Shown: positions 26,716-35,598, counted from the stretch's first letter. The stretch is DNA of 64,000 nt from Photobacterium ganghwense (GCF_003025595.1 NZ_PYMI01000002.1:744001-808000); one strand, 5' to 3'. Notes: generated by a model not told the origin, from the sequence alone. Numbers and translations are program-made.

Positions 26716-28059
26716 ATGGTGGCTCAAAGTCAAAATAAATCAATGACTGGTCGTTTAGTTGCAATTGGATGTAATTATGAACCTTGGATTGCGCTGCTTG
26801 AACAATCAGGTTGGAAAACACATTGTTGTTATGACCTGCGTACTGCAGATTCAATTCTTGAAGAGTACAGTCCATGCATCTGTGTCGTTGATTTAAGCAA
26901 TAACGACTTTAGTTTGAATAGCATTTCTTTGAGGGCAAATAAAACTAAACAAGTTAAATGGATTGCGATTATTAAAAAAGAGCAGCTGAAAACGGATGCC
27001 ATCTGCCAATTTATCAATAACTTTTGCGTTGATTATTTCACCGTTCCGGTTCCGGGTAGTCATTTGCTTGACACGGTCGGACACCAGTTAGGAATGTTGG
27101 AAATTGAATCACGTACCTGGGTCGAGATAACCTCACAGCATGATATGGGCCTGTTTGGTGAATCGAAATCTATTAAACAATTACGGGATATGGTTCGTCG
27201 TGTTGCAATGACCGAAGTGAATGTATTCCTGACTGGGGAAAACGGTACAGGTAAAGAGTTGATAGCAAAATCGATTCACAACCTGTCCAAGCGTAAAAAT
27301 ACACCATTTACTGTCGTAAACTGTGCCTCTTTAAATCGTGACGATGACAAAATGTCACTGCTGGACGGTTCATATCGTCAGGAAGATGGTACGCGTTTTA
27401 CCGGCACATTAATGCTCGATAACGTGGAAGAACTGTCAAAAGACTTACAAGAAGATCTGCTGACTTATTTACAAGCGCCGGCCAGCGAAACACTGGATGG
27501 AGAAGATGCGGCTGATATACGAATCATTGCCACTTCCAGTGCTGATCTAGAGGCGGCTGTGGCAAGCGGAGAATTCAGTAAAGAGCTGTTCTACCGGTTA
27601 AATGTGTTCCATATCAAAGTACCAACCTTGCGTGAACGTGGGTCAGATATTTTCCTTTTAGCAGAAACGTTTTTGACCAAGTTTGCTCGCGAGTACAGCA
27701 CAATGGCTGCTTCGTTTTCGGAAGATTCCAAACAGCTACTGCTTCGCTACAGCTGGCCGGGTAATGTGCGTGAGTTGATTAATCAGGTCAAACGTGCGGC
27801 ATTGCTGGCAGAAGGCAGCGAAGTACGAGCAGAACATTTTGATCTGCCTAGTAAGGCAAACCTGAAGCAAAGTCTGCGAAATATTAAAGATGAAGCTGAA
27901 AAAGATGTTCTGGTTGCGGTACTGGAAACACATCGTGGTCAGGTCGCTTCTGCAGCCAAAGACCTGGGGGTTTCAAGAGCAACAATGTATCGCTTGTTGA
28001 ATAAACACAACATTGTGCCAGATTCCCGTCACTACAATAATGGGTTTATCAGAGACTGA
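26716..28059 (+). CDS. vpsR: VpsR-like regulator, degenerate sigma-54-activator family
   Basis: A 447-residue regulator: a receiver-like domain (residues 1-120), an AAA+ domain (145-370) and a Fis-type helix-turn-helix (405-440, GQVASAAKDLGVSRATMYRLL). Walker A is GENGTGKE near residue 174. The GAFTGA loop needed to contact sigma-54 is missing, replaced by DGSYRQEDGTRFTG, and Walker B reads LMLDNVEEL. V. cholerae VpsR (444 aa) shares this loss, binds c-di-GMP and acts with sigma-70; its receiver Asp is D59, and Asp 59 is present here. I use the ATG at 26716, with AAGG upstream. It closes the fibre locus. Confidence 0.75.
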   Translation: MVAQSQNKSMTGRLVAIGCNYEPWIALLEQSGWKTHCCYDLRTADSILEEYSPCICVVDLSNNDFSLNSISLRANKTKQVKWIAIIKKEQLKTDAICQFINNFCVDYFTVPVPGSHLLDTVGHQLGMLEIESRTWVEITSQHDMGLFGESKSIKQLRDMVRRVAMTEVNVFLTGENGTGKELIAKSIHNLSKRKNTPFTVVNCASLNRDDDKMSLLDGSYRQEDGTRFTGTLMLDNVEELSKDLQEDLLTYLQAPASETLDGEDAADIRIIATSSADLEAAVASGEFSKELFYRLNVFHIKVPTLRERGSDIFLLAETFLTKFAREYSTMAASFSEDSKQLLLRYSWPGNVRELINQVKRAALLAEGSEVRAEHFDLPSKANLKQSLRNIKDEAEKDVLVAVLETHRGQVASAAKDLGVSRATMYRLLNKHNIVPDSRHYNNGFIRD

Positions 28060-28082
28060 ACTGAGGCAATACCCAGATAATC

Positions 28083-28115
28083 AGAAGCCCCCAAATGGGG
28101 GCTTCTTCTTTATTT
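28083..28115 (+). terminator. terminator after vpsR-like gene
   Basis: GAAGCCCCC (28084-28092) and GGGGGCTTC (28097-28105) flank AAAT, then TTCTTTATTTT. Confidence 0.85.
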
Positions 28116-28170
28116 TATCTTTGTTCTGTTCTCTGCTCTGCGTGAAAGCGGCCTTTGTGAAGTTTATGAA

Positions 28171-29187
28171 TTAATGGGTACGAACATGCTGGCTCAGGTA
28201 GTTTTCTACACGCCAGCAATAGTTGGCTTTATCCTCATCGGAGATAAAGCTGGCTTCAATCGCATTCAGGGTAAACTGCGCGAGTTGTGAATTGCTGAGT
28301 GGATGGGCTTGCGCCACGGCTAAAAAGTTGTCTGTCATGTACCCGCCAAAATAGGCAGGATCATCAGAATTGATGGTGACGCAAAGCCCTTTATCCAGTA
28401 AATCCGTAATGTTGTGTTCGGCCATGGTCTTAAACACTTTGAGCTTAATGTTTGAGAGTGGGCAGACAGTCAGTGGCATTCGCGATTCAGCCAGCTGGCT
28501 GACCAGGGTTTCGTCTTCGATACAGCGTACGCCATGGTCAACCCGCGAAACGCCAAGCATTTCTATCGCGTCATAAATGTTCTGTGCCGGACCTTCTTCA
28601 CCAGCGTGGGCCACTGTTTTGAACCCAGCCTGCAATGCGGTTTTAAAGACCCTAGCAAATTTTTCTGGCGGGTTGCCTTGTTCGGATGAATCCAGACCAA
28701 CACCCACGATTTTGTCTTTAAACGGCAATGCTTCTTCAAGGGTTTTGAACGCCGATGTTTCATCGAGGTGACGCAGGAAGCACATAATGATCTGGCTGCT
28801 TATACCAAGCTCTTTCTTCGCCTGATCAAGGGCGCGGCTGATACCGTTAATGACGGTATCAAAAGGAATTCCGCGTTCGGTGTGGGTTTGAGGGTCAAAG
28901 AAAATCTCTGTGTGAATCACATTATCCTGCTTACAGCGCAGCATGTAGGCCCAGGTCAGATCGTAAAAGTCCTGTTCGTGAATCAGTACATTGGCGCCCT
29001 GATAGTAAATATCCAGGAACGATTGGAGATTGGTGAACTGATAGGCGGCCCGAACGGCTTCAGGACTTTCAAAAGGAATTCTGACCTGGTTGCGTGTCGC
29101 CAATTCAAACATCAGCTCTGGCTCAAGAGAACCTTCGATATGGAGGTGGAGTTCAACTTTAGGTAATCCGTTGATAAAGTCTTTCAT
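28171..29187 (-). CDS. add: adenine deaminase, ADA superfamily (Add)
   Basis: The enzyme hydrolytically deaminates adenine (or adenosine) to hypoxanthine (or inosine). The 338-residue TIM-barrel protein shows the zinc ligands HLHIEG near residue 15, AHAGEEG near 200, RVDHGVR near 225 and SDDPAYFGG near 285. VGLDSSEQGNPP is the signature I associate with true adenine deaminases of this family in place of adenosine deaminases. An adenine-type riboswitch lies in its leader, matching the V. vulnificus add gene. It would feed the purine pathway at 45-64 kb. Confidence 0.85.
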   Translation of the reverse strand: MKDFINGLPKVELHLHIEGSLEPELMFELATRNQVRIPFESPEAVRAAYQFTNLQSFLDIYYQGANVLIHEQDFYDLTWAYMLRCKQDNVIHTEIFFDPQTHTERGIPFDTVINGISRALDQAKKELGISSQIIMCFLRHLDETSAFKTLEEALPFKDKIVGVGLDSSEQGNPPEKFARVFKTALQAGFKTVAHAGEEGPAQNIYDAIEMLGVSRVDHGVRCIEDETLVSQLAESRMPLTVCPLSNIKLKVFKTMAEHNITDLLDKGLCVTINSDDPAYFGGYMTDNFLAVAQAHPLSNSQLAQFTLNAIEASFISDEDKANYCWRVENYLSQHVRTH

Positions 29188-29318
29188 AGTAAGCCCTTAT
29201 TCTTCTCATAGAGTTAAATCTGTTTCCGGTACATGGCCAGAAGGAGGAGATTAGCGCTAAGGTACTTTTCTGCTGAGTAGTGAAAGAATTACAAAGAGAA
29301 AAGCACATTTGCGCTTCA

Positions 29319-29390
29319 CTCTTCGTAATCAGAATTTTACGGATTCTGGTAGAAACCCCCATACCTTATTAATGGGGTTATACGAAGTGT
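29319..29390 (-). promoter_or_regulatory. adenine riboswitch upstream of add
   Basis: Reading the minus strand, P1 is ACTTCGTA (29388-29381) paired with TACGAAG (29327-29321). The P2 arm starts ACCCCATT and closes ATGGGGGT, the J2/3 core TTTCTACC is at 29355-29348, and P3 is AGAATCC with a matching arm. The J3/1 segment reads GATTACGAAG, placing U at the position (U74) that selects adenine over guanine. The architecture matches the V. vulnificus add aptamer as I remember it. About 130 nt of leader separate it from add, including an imperfect hairpin AAGCGCA/TGTGCTT that may be the expression platform. Confidence 0.93.
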
Positions 29391-29552
29391 TCTGCCAGCT
29401 ATGGAGTAAGTCTAGACATCGATCTTACTGAATAGCAAAACAATAACGATATACAGGCGGGCGATGATTGCATAAAGTGGCTGACCTTGCAACGTAGTTT
29501 ATCAATAGTGGATTGATACGTACGCGGTTTTAGATGCCTGTCAGACCCAGCT

Positions 29553-30305
29553 TCAGCGTCGCCGTAGGGCTCGCTTAATTTTACTTTTCACGGCTCGCCA
29601 GTGAGTGATCGGTTTGCGTGGGGCGCGCTCCAGCACATGCTGATAGTCTTCTGGGGACGGTGTAATTTCTCCGCCATGAGCAAGAATGATGGCATCCGGT
29701 TCAAGTGCCATAATACGCTGTACTGAGGCGCGGTAACGGTTAGGGTAGAATACGGGAAATGGCGGGATGGAGCGCCCCTTCACTTTTACCATCAAGTCGG
29801 CCACATAGACTTTTCTTGATGGTTGGTGATAAAGAGACAAGTCACGATCTGTATGGCCCTGAGTTGAAATGGCTTGCCAATCTGGAAAACCGGGAATCTT
29901 TTCGCCGTCATCTAGCAGAAAGTCAGGTTTGAGTTTGGCGGAGTACCAGAGAAAACGACGCGGCTTGCCCATACGTTTGGCAACCCAGTCTGCCAGCACC
30001 AGATCGGCCCAATGCATCAACTGTCCGTCAAGTCCGCTGTACCATTGGCCGGGAACATTTGCCGAGGAAATTCGGCATCCTGTTAGTGTTCGTAAGCGGT
30101 GTGCAGCCCCGGCGTGGTCAGGGTGCATATGCGTGACAATCACCAGGGATAAATCACTGAATGCACGCTGCAGTGTGTGGGTGATGTAACTTCTGATAAG
30201 AGGGATATCTGCCCGGCAGCAGCCGTCAAGGAGAAGCAGGCCGCGGCGGTATTCCGCCAGATAAATGGTCTGTATGTAGCCTTCAATTCTGTGAAGTTTG
30301 ATCAT
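29553..30305 (-). CDS. metallo-beta-lactamase fold hydrolase
   Basis: A 250-residue MBL-fold enzyme. The metal-binding motif THMHPDHAG is near residue 60, a further His lies in STQGHTDRDLSL near 150, the Asp ligand in YVADLMV near 170, and the last His in ILAHGGE near 210. This is the glyoxalase II-like arrangement. I start it at 30305 with AGGA upstream. The C-terminus is basic (KSKIKRALRRR). The substrate cannot be told from sequence, and the neighbours give no clue. Confidence 0.82.
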   Translation of the reverse strand: MIKLHRIEGYIQTIYLAEYRRGLLLLDGCCRADIPLIRSYITHTLQRAFSDLSLVIVTHMHPDHAGAAHRLRTLTGCRISSANVPGQWYSGLDGQLMHWADLVLADWVAKRMGKPRRFLWYSAKLKPDFLLDDGEKIPGFPDWQAISTQGHTDRDLSLYHQPSRKVYVADLMVKVKGRSIPPFPVFYPNRYRASVQRIMALEPDAIILAHGGEITPSPEDYQHVLERAPRKPITHWRAVKSKIKRALRRR

Positions 30306-30642
30306 TGATGACACGTCCTGCGTCCTTATGTAAACATCCGTTTAAATTTAATTATGCCCATTTTTTATCGTGCGACAAGTTGCGGTGGTGAGAAATGAGT
30401 CAATCGCTCAGAAAGGACAAGGAAGACAGCAGAACAGAAATGACGGCTTGATGATATTTGCGGCTCAGCACCTTGGTTGACTATAGCGCGTCGATAAGTC
30501 ATTTAAATAAATAGAAAATATAAATGTCTACATTGTAAATTGTAGAAATAGGGTAAGCAGAATGGTTACATTAGGGGCAACTGATGTATGAGATTTTCCA
30601 AGTATCTATGTCGTTTAATATTGTTAAATATAGAATAGAGAT
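30306..30642. other. intergenic region, nothing recognised
   Basis: About 340 bp of AT-rich sequence lie between the MBL gene start and the end of the diguanylate cyclase gene. No clear terminator or conserved element is seen. Confidence 0.3.
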
Positions 30643-31563
30643 TTATATGGCGATAACCTGATTTCGTCCTTTGTTTTTAGCATTGTAAAGCGCATCATCA
30701 GCACGGTGAAATAGTGCATGAAACTTTGTGTCATCATTTGACAGATCTGTTACACCAATACTCAGGGTTAAATTGATATGTGATTTACCGACGTTGAATA
30801 AGTGCTTGCTGACGGCCTCACATAAACGATCTGCTAGTAAATGTGCCGCATCGAGCGGGGTGCCGGGTAATAAAAATGCGAACTCTTCTCCACCGATCCG
30901 ACTGATCGTATCTTCATTGCGAATGTTGTTGCTCAGAAAAATACTGAGGGCTTTCAGCACCTCATCACCAGCATGGTGACCAAAGGTATCGTTGATTTTT
31001 TTGAAGTGGTCAATGTCAGCGATCAGCAGCGAGAGAGGAACACCATGGCGCTTGGAGAATGAGAAAGCTTTATCAGCCTGATAGAAGAAGCAGCGCCGGT
31101 TGGCCAGTTTGGTCAGATAGTCTGTATTGGCTTGATTTTCGAGTTTCAGTTTCAGCTTATGCAACGCAGTGATATCGGTTGATACACCATATAAGCCGAT
31201 CACTTGTTTGTCTTTGCCGAAGATTGGCGCTTTGACTGTTTTAAAGACGCGAAGCACTTGCTGGGAAATCAGGTAACCGCTTTCTTCAATTTCGACCAAT
31301 TGCTTCTTTTCAATAACGCGCCTGTCACTGTCTAAAATCCCCTGTAAATGACTGGAGGTAAAAAAGCTTTCATCACTTTTTCCTATAATGTCATCTGGCG
31401 TGCAATGAAAAAGATCGCAAATTAATTGGTTAACGTATAAATAGTTTCCATAAACATCTTTAATATACACATATGCGCCCATATGATTTAAGACACTTTC
31501 AAATATTGTGTTTACATTATTTATAGTAAGCTCACTATCTTCAATTTGTATCATTTTTTCCAT
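30643..31563 (-). CDS. PAS-GGDEF diguanylate cyclase
   Basis: This soluble enzyme makes c-di-GMP from two GTP. In its 306 residues a PAS domain (about 15-130, YIKDVYGNYLYVNQL to GVSTDITALHK) is joined by a short coil (LKLKLENQANTDYLTKLANRR) to a GGDEF domain. The active-site motif is RIGGEEF near residue 225, and an inhibitory I-site RNED lies five residues before it, so product feedback is likely. No membrane segment is visible. The gene is 2.6 kb from the c-di-GMP-linked vpsR-like regulator, but cotranscription is excluded by strand. Confidence 0.9.
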   Translation of the reverse strand: MEKMIQIEDSELTINNVNTIFESVLNHMGAYVYIKDVYGNYLYVNQLICDLFHCTPDDIIGKSDESFFTSSHLQGILDSDRRVIEKKQLVEIEESGYLISQQVLRVFKTVKAPIFGKDKQVIGLYGVSTDITALHKLKLKLENQANTDYLTKLANRRCFFYQADKAFSFSKRHGVPLSLLIADIDHFKKINDTFGHHAGDEVLKALSIFLSNNIRNEDTISRIGGEEFAFLLPGTPLDAAHLLADRLCEAVSKHLFNVGKSHINLTLSIGVTDLSNDDTKFHALFHRADDALYNAKNKGRNQVIAI

Positions 31564-31674
31564 GTGAAAGGATGAAATAGGGGGAATGATAGTAAGATTC
31601 TATATCTCAAATTAACGCATGTGGGTTTAAATTATTCTGTCTGGATGAATTTGTGAAACAATTCATATTATGAA

Positions 31675-31708
31675 TGAAAAAATAAGCTGCCAACTTGGCA
31701 GCTTATTT
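31675..31708 (-). terminator. terminator of copper-chaperone genes
   Basis: AATAAGCTGCCAA and TTGGCAGCTTATT pair (31681-31708). The minus strand continues into TTTTTTC. Confidence 0.85.
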
Positions 31709-31732
31709 AATTATGATTTTGTTATTTCGCTA

Positions 31733-32230
31733 TCAGTGACCGCTATGATCCATCTTCATCGCATCTGACTGATAAGTCGCTTTTTCAACCTTCACTTCAA
31801 CTTCTACGGTACCGGCATGTTGGAAGTTCAGAGTGAGCGGGAAACTTTCACCCAGTGCCGGGGTTTTCTTCAAATCAAAGAACATGATGTGCAGTCCGCC
31901 GGGTTTAAGGTTCTGCTGGCCTTCTGCAGGAATGGTGATTTCTTGTACTTCCCGCATTTTCATCATGCCATTTTCATTCACATGGGCATGCAACTCGGTT
32001 TTTCCGGCGATCGGAGAGCTGGCGCTGAGCAGGGTGTCCGCTTCTTTGCCGTGATTATCGATAGTAAAGAAAGCGGCAGCAACCTGTGAGGTCGGTGGGA
32101 CTTCTTTTGACCACGGGTGATCAATGTTCAGATTTCCCCCTTTGTATTCATGGGCTGACGCGATACCAGAAAACGTAAATTGTGTAGCAAGCAACATTGT
32201 GGCGCAGATGAAGGCATTTTTAAGTGTCAT
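31733..32230 (-). CDS. periplasmic copper chaperone, PCuAC family
   Basis: A 165-residue exported protein that should carry Cu(I) toward cytochrome oxidase. I start it at 32230 (MTLKNAFICATMLLATQF) with AAGGAG upstream; the signal is cut near residue 26 (ASA-HEYKG). The PCuAC copper ligands are visible: HAHVNENGMMKMR near residues 82-94 and LHIM near 115. The C-terminus MKMDHSGH adds a further Met/His site. The next gene upstream, 43 bp away, is a DUF2946-like protein, a common partner in copper loci. Confidence 0.88.
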   Translation of the reverse strand: MTLKNAFICATMLLATQFTFSGIASAHEYKGGNLNIDHPWSKEVPPTSQVAAAFFTIDNHGKEADTLLSASSPIAGKTELHAHVNENGMMKMREVQEITIPAEGQQNLKPGGLHIMFFDLKKTPALGESFPLTLNFQHAGTVEVEVKVEKATYQSDAMKMDHSGH

Positions 32231-32273
32231 AATTTTTCTCCTTAAGGCTGGAAGGTCAATCCAGCGGTAATAA

Positions 32274-32849
32274 TCACATTGAATACTGAGTTGAGTTAAC
32301 GTGATCCAGTGGTGGAGAATGTTTGGGCGCAAAGCGGTAAAAACGTTTACTAATCGTAAAGGGAGAGGAAACAGGCTTAACACGCCGACGATAACTGACC
32401 AGCGCCATGATCAGTAAAAATGCCCCTTCCAGATTGAAGTGGTTGCCAGGATGCAGTTTAAACACCGGACAGTGGCTTTTCAGGAGAGTCTGGTGGTCAG
32501 TTTTTGTATCTGATTCAGCCTGGCTGGATTGCAGGCTACTGAGTGAAACCCACTTCAGTCCCTGACTGGTGCATATCAACACTTTGTCCCGTGTCTGCCA
32601 GTTTTGTGGCACGTTGCTTAGATATGCGTTTTTTTGATGCTCGTTTACTTGGGATACTGCTTCTTGGTAGCCAGTCTCTTGGTATCCAGTTTCTTGGTAT
32701 CCGGCGCTGGCACCCGGTAGCAGGCCGACATTGAACACCACCAGTGAAGAAAGTAAACCCGATACGATGATCGACACCACCACCAGGTAACAAAGACCAG
32801 TGTGCAGGCTTTTGGGTATGGGAAACAATGTATGGTGGTTGACTGACAT
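32274..32849 (-). CDS. DUF2946-like membrane protein with GYQET repeats
   Basis: A 191-residue protein with an N-terminal membrane segment (residues 19-42) and a second hydrophobic stretch near 140. The block VLICTSQGLKWVSLSS, later followed by HCPVFK, fits DUF2946, a family often found beside PCuAC and copper transport genes. A tandem repeat (GYQET, GYQET, GYQEA at residues 51-65), coded by three near-identical 15-bp units, is an unusual insert. It is likely cotranscribed with the copper chaperone; function unknown. Confidence 0.65.
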   Translation of the reverse strand: MSVNHHTLFPIPKSLHTGLCYLVVVSIIVSGLLSSLVVFNVGLLPGASAGYQETGYQETGYQEAVSQVNEHQKNAYLSNVPQNWQTRDKVLICTSQGLKWVSLSSLQSSQAESDTKTDHQTLLKSHCPVFKLHPGNHFNLEGAFLLIMALVSYRRRVKPVSSPFTISKRFYRFAPKHSPPLDHVNSTQYSM

Positions 32850-32986
32850 TTTTTCAGTGTAGGACTTTTTGGGCGTGAATATTAACAGTCACACATATAC
32901 TTGTAATCAAAGTTGTTACATAGACGTTGGGAAATTGAGATCTGTCTAACGCTTGTTATGCTGACCTGAATAATTGGGTCAGCCTG

Positions 32987-33022
32987 CTGTGCCTGTGCCT
33001 GTGCCTGTGCCCGTGCCTGTGT
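32987..33022. repeat. hexanucleotide tandem repeat (CTGTGC)6
   Basis: Six 6-bp units, four perfect CTGTGC then CCGTGC and CTGTGT, lie in the gap between the response regulator stop and the DUF2946 gene start. No coding role is visible. Confidence 0.85.
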
Positions 33023-33068
33023 ATTGTGATCATTAAAAGTATCAGCTGCCTAAACGTAGTCAGATGAT

Positions 33069-33758
33069 TCACAGCGGATGGTATCGACGTTCAGGACGAC
33101 CGACAGTGCCGTAAGACACTTCAGCATTCAGCTCGTCGGTACTGACCAGAAATTCCAGATAGCGGCGTGCTGTCGTCCGGCTGGCACCGATTAACTGCCC
33201 GACTTCTTCGGCATTAAGGGCATTGTGGCTGCTTTTGAATACCGCTCGAATTTTGTCCAGGGTAATGCTGTCAATGCCTTTGGGAAGGCGAGGGGCACCA
33301 GATGTATTTTGCTGGATTGTCGCTGATTGAAGCAGGCCATCCACATCGCTTTGTACCAGAGATTCCATGTCGGAAAGTTTGCTGAGCTGACCACGAAACT
33401 TATCTAGTGACGCCTGCAGGCGCTCAAAAACCAATGGTTTGAGAATATAGTCAAAAATGCCGTAACGCATTGCGGTGCGTAAGGTCTCGACTTCTTTGGC
33501 TGCGGTAACCAGAATCACGTCAGTGTTGCAACCATCGGCGCGTAACTCCCGGAGCAAGTCCAGCCCCGTCCCGGTCGGGAACTGGTTATCTAACAGCAGC
33601 AACTGAGGTTGAAATACCTCAATTAAATCACGTGCGTCGTTCAGACTGTGGGCGATACCAACCACATGAAAGCCGTCGATCCTTTCGACAAAACGTCGCT
33701 GAATTTCTGCGATTTGTTGATCATCTTCAATGATGACCAGGCTTATTGGGGTTGTCAT
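33069..33758 (-). CDS. CitB/DcuR-family response regulator
   Basis: A 229-residue two-component regulator. The receiver domain carries acidic pocket residues (IIEDD) near 9-13, the phosphoacceptor Asp 57 in LLLLDNQFPTG, a Thr/Ala switch (LVTAAKE) and Lys in ILKPL. The C-terminal DNA-binding part is the winged helix of the CitB group (LNAEEVGQLIGASRTTARRYLEFLV). It lies 20 bp after the sensor kinase gene, and the pair diverges from tctCBA, so it most likely switches on tricarboxylate uptake. Confidence 0.87.
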   Translation of the reverse strand: MTTPISLVIIEDDQQIAEIQRRFVERIDGFHVVGIAHSLNDARDLIEVFQPQLLLLDNQFPTGTGLDLLRELRADGCNTDVILVTAAKEVETLRTAMRYGIFDYILKPLVFERLQASLDKFRGQLSKLSDMESLVQSDVDGLLQSATIQQNTSGAPRLPKGIDSITLDKIRAVFKSSHNALNAEEVGQLIGASRTTARRYLEFLVSTDELNAEVSYGTVGRPERRYHPL

Positions 33759-33778
33759 TTGAATTCCTTTCGTTTCTA

Positions 33779-35458
33779 TCAGTTTGCTGGCCCTGAAAAG
33801 GGGATTGGACCGGCATTTAAATCTTTACCGCGTAGTAACTCACTCAGTTCTTTCGGTAAATATAAGGTGAAGCGGCTGCCATATGGCGAAATAGGCTCGA
33901 CGGTGATCATGCCGCCTAAATGATCGGTCAGGCTTTTCACTAAGTCGAGCCCGATACCATGGCCGGGTTGAGACTTGGTAGAAAAGCCCCTAGTAAATAT
34001 TCTCTCACGGTCACTTTCCGCGACGCCTGGCCCTTGATCTTCGATTTCAAAAATCAACTCTTTACCATAATCAGAAAGTGACAATGTCACGGATCCGCCC
34101 CGACCATAATGTGCCAGTGTGGCTTCCAGCGCGTTATCGATCAGGTTACCTAAAATGCTGACTAACTGCTCTCGCGGCAAGGCATCAGGCAGTGCCGACA
34201 TCTGACTTTCCTGCTCAATGTGTAGCGTCAGGCCCAGTTCTTTGGCGCGGTTGTATTTACCCAGCAGGCACCCGGCCAACACACTGTCAGAAGTCACGCT
34301 CATCAACTGCTGTATAAAAGCCTGATGACTGGATGTTTCCTGACCGATCACCGCCAACGCTTCGTCTTTAGCGTCTATCTGAATGAGCCCGGCAATAGTG
34401 TGGAGCTTATTGTTGTATTCGTGTGCCTGACTACGAAGGCTGTCAGCGTATTGCTTGATGCGGGTCAGCTTCCGGCTGACCAGATCGACTTCATTTTTCA
34501 GTCGGAAACTGGTGACGACACCCGTGGTCTTATCGTCCTGGCGAAGTGGGATGCGGCTGGCAATCAGCAGATGATTGTGCAGCCAGATTTCTTGATCGAA
34601 CTGTGGCTGACCGCTTCGCAGAACGTGCAGCATGCCGGTATCTGGCAGTACTTCCATAATATGTTTACCAATATACTGCTCGTTTTCCGGTAGTTCTAAC
34701 GTCCGAATTGCCGCATGGTTAAAGGTGGTAATCATGCCTTTCTGGTTGATGGCAACAATGCCTTCCCGCACCGCTTCCAGTGTGGCATTCCGCTCTTCAA
34801 ACATCTGTCCGATCTGCTCCGGCTCTAAATCAAAAATCGCTTTCTTAAAGTGACGGGCAAACCAGATAGCGGTGAACACACTGAAAGCAAAGGCCGCGGC
34901 GATGGCCAGCATCATGGACAAGCGATGATTACTGACTAATTGTTCAACGGTATCAAGTAGATAACCAACGGACACAACGCCGATAATTTGAGTGCCTGTG
35001 TGATTGAAAATCGGGGCTTTGCCGCGTACCGACCAACCGATACTGCCTAACGCTTTGGATACATAAGGTATTCCTCCAATAAGCGCTGGTGCATTGGTAT
35101 CACCGTCATCGTCAGACATGGGTTTCCCAATACGCTCCGGAAATGGGTGAGCGAGGCGGATGCCATCCCGGTCTCCAATGACGACAAATTTTGCTTCGGC
35201 AGATTTTGCTATCTTGTAGCTTAAAGGTTGCAGTATGTCGGTGTTTCTTGTTTCAACGGCATCGATCAGCGTGGGGGAGGCTGCAATGGCCTGTGCGACT
35301 CGCATGGCCTGGTGGCCAATTTGTTCTTCTAATACTGTATCGAGATAGCGTATCGCGAACTGGCCAAGAATACCTGTCTGTGATACCGCAATGACGCCTA
35401 AAATCAACACCATACGTGTTTTTAACTGTAGGTGGCGCAGCGATAATAATTGGGTCAT
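33779..35458 (-). CDS. CitA/DcuS-family sensor histidine kinase
   Basis: A 559-residue membrane sensor. I use the ATG at 35458, with AAGGA ten bases upstream. Two membrane segments (about 15-38 and 175-195) flank a periplasmic PAS-like domain containing GIRLAHPFPERIGKPM, the carboxylate-binding pattern of CitA/DcuS sensors. A cytoplasmic PAS domain follows, then the DHp box SQAHEYNNKLH with the phosphorylated His, and the ATPase N-box LGNLIDNALEA and GHGIGLDLV. It probably senses citrate or another tricarboxylate for the divergent tctCBA operon. Confidence 0.87.
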   Translation of the reverse strand: MTQLLSLRHLQLKTRMVLILGVIAVSQTGILGQFAIRYLDTVLEEQIGHQAMRVAQAIAASPTLIDAVETRNTDILQPLSYKIAKSAEAKFVVIGDRDGIRLAHPFPERIGKPMSDDDGDTNAPALIGGIPYVSKALGSIGWSVRGKAPIFNHTGTQIIGVVSVGYLLDTVEQLVSNHRLSMMLAIAAAFAFSVFTAIWFARHFKKAIFDLEPEQIGQMFEERNATLEAVREGIVAINQKGMITTFNHAAIRTLELPENEQYIGKHIMEVLPDTGMLHVLRSGQPQFDQEIWLHNHLLIASRIPLRQDDKTTGVVTSFRLKNEVDLVSRKLTRIKQYADSLRSQAHEYNNKLHTIAGLIQIDAKDEALAVIGQETSSHQAFIQQLMSVTSDSVLAGCLLGKYNRAKELGLTLHIEQESQMSALPDALPREQLVSILGNLIDNALEATLAHYGRGGSVTLSLSDYGKELIFEIEDQGPGVAESDRERIFTRGFSTKSQPGHGIGLDLVKSLTDHLGGMITVEPISPYGSRFTLYLPKELSELLRGKDLNAGPIPFSGPAN

Positions 35459-35598
35459 GTGGGTGAATCCTTCCACCAGAACGTGCAGGGGGACTACTTT
35501 ACCGTTTTCTGTTCAGCTTTGCTGTGAACATTATGAACAAAATGATGTTTAACTTCGTTATTCACAATAAATTTACAATCTGTTAATCGGGATGACGC

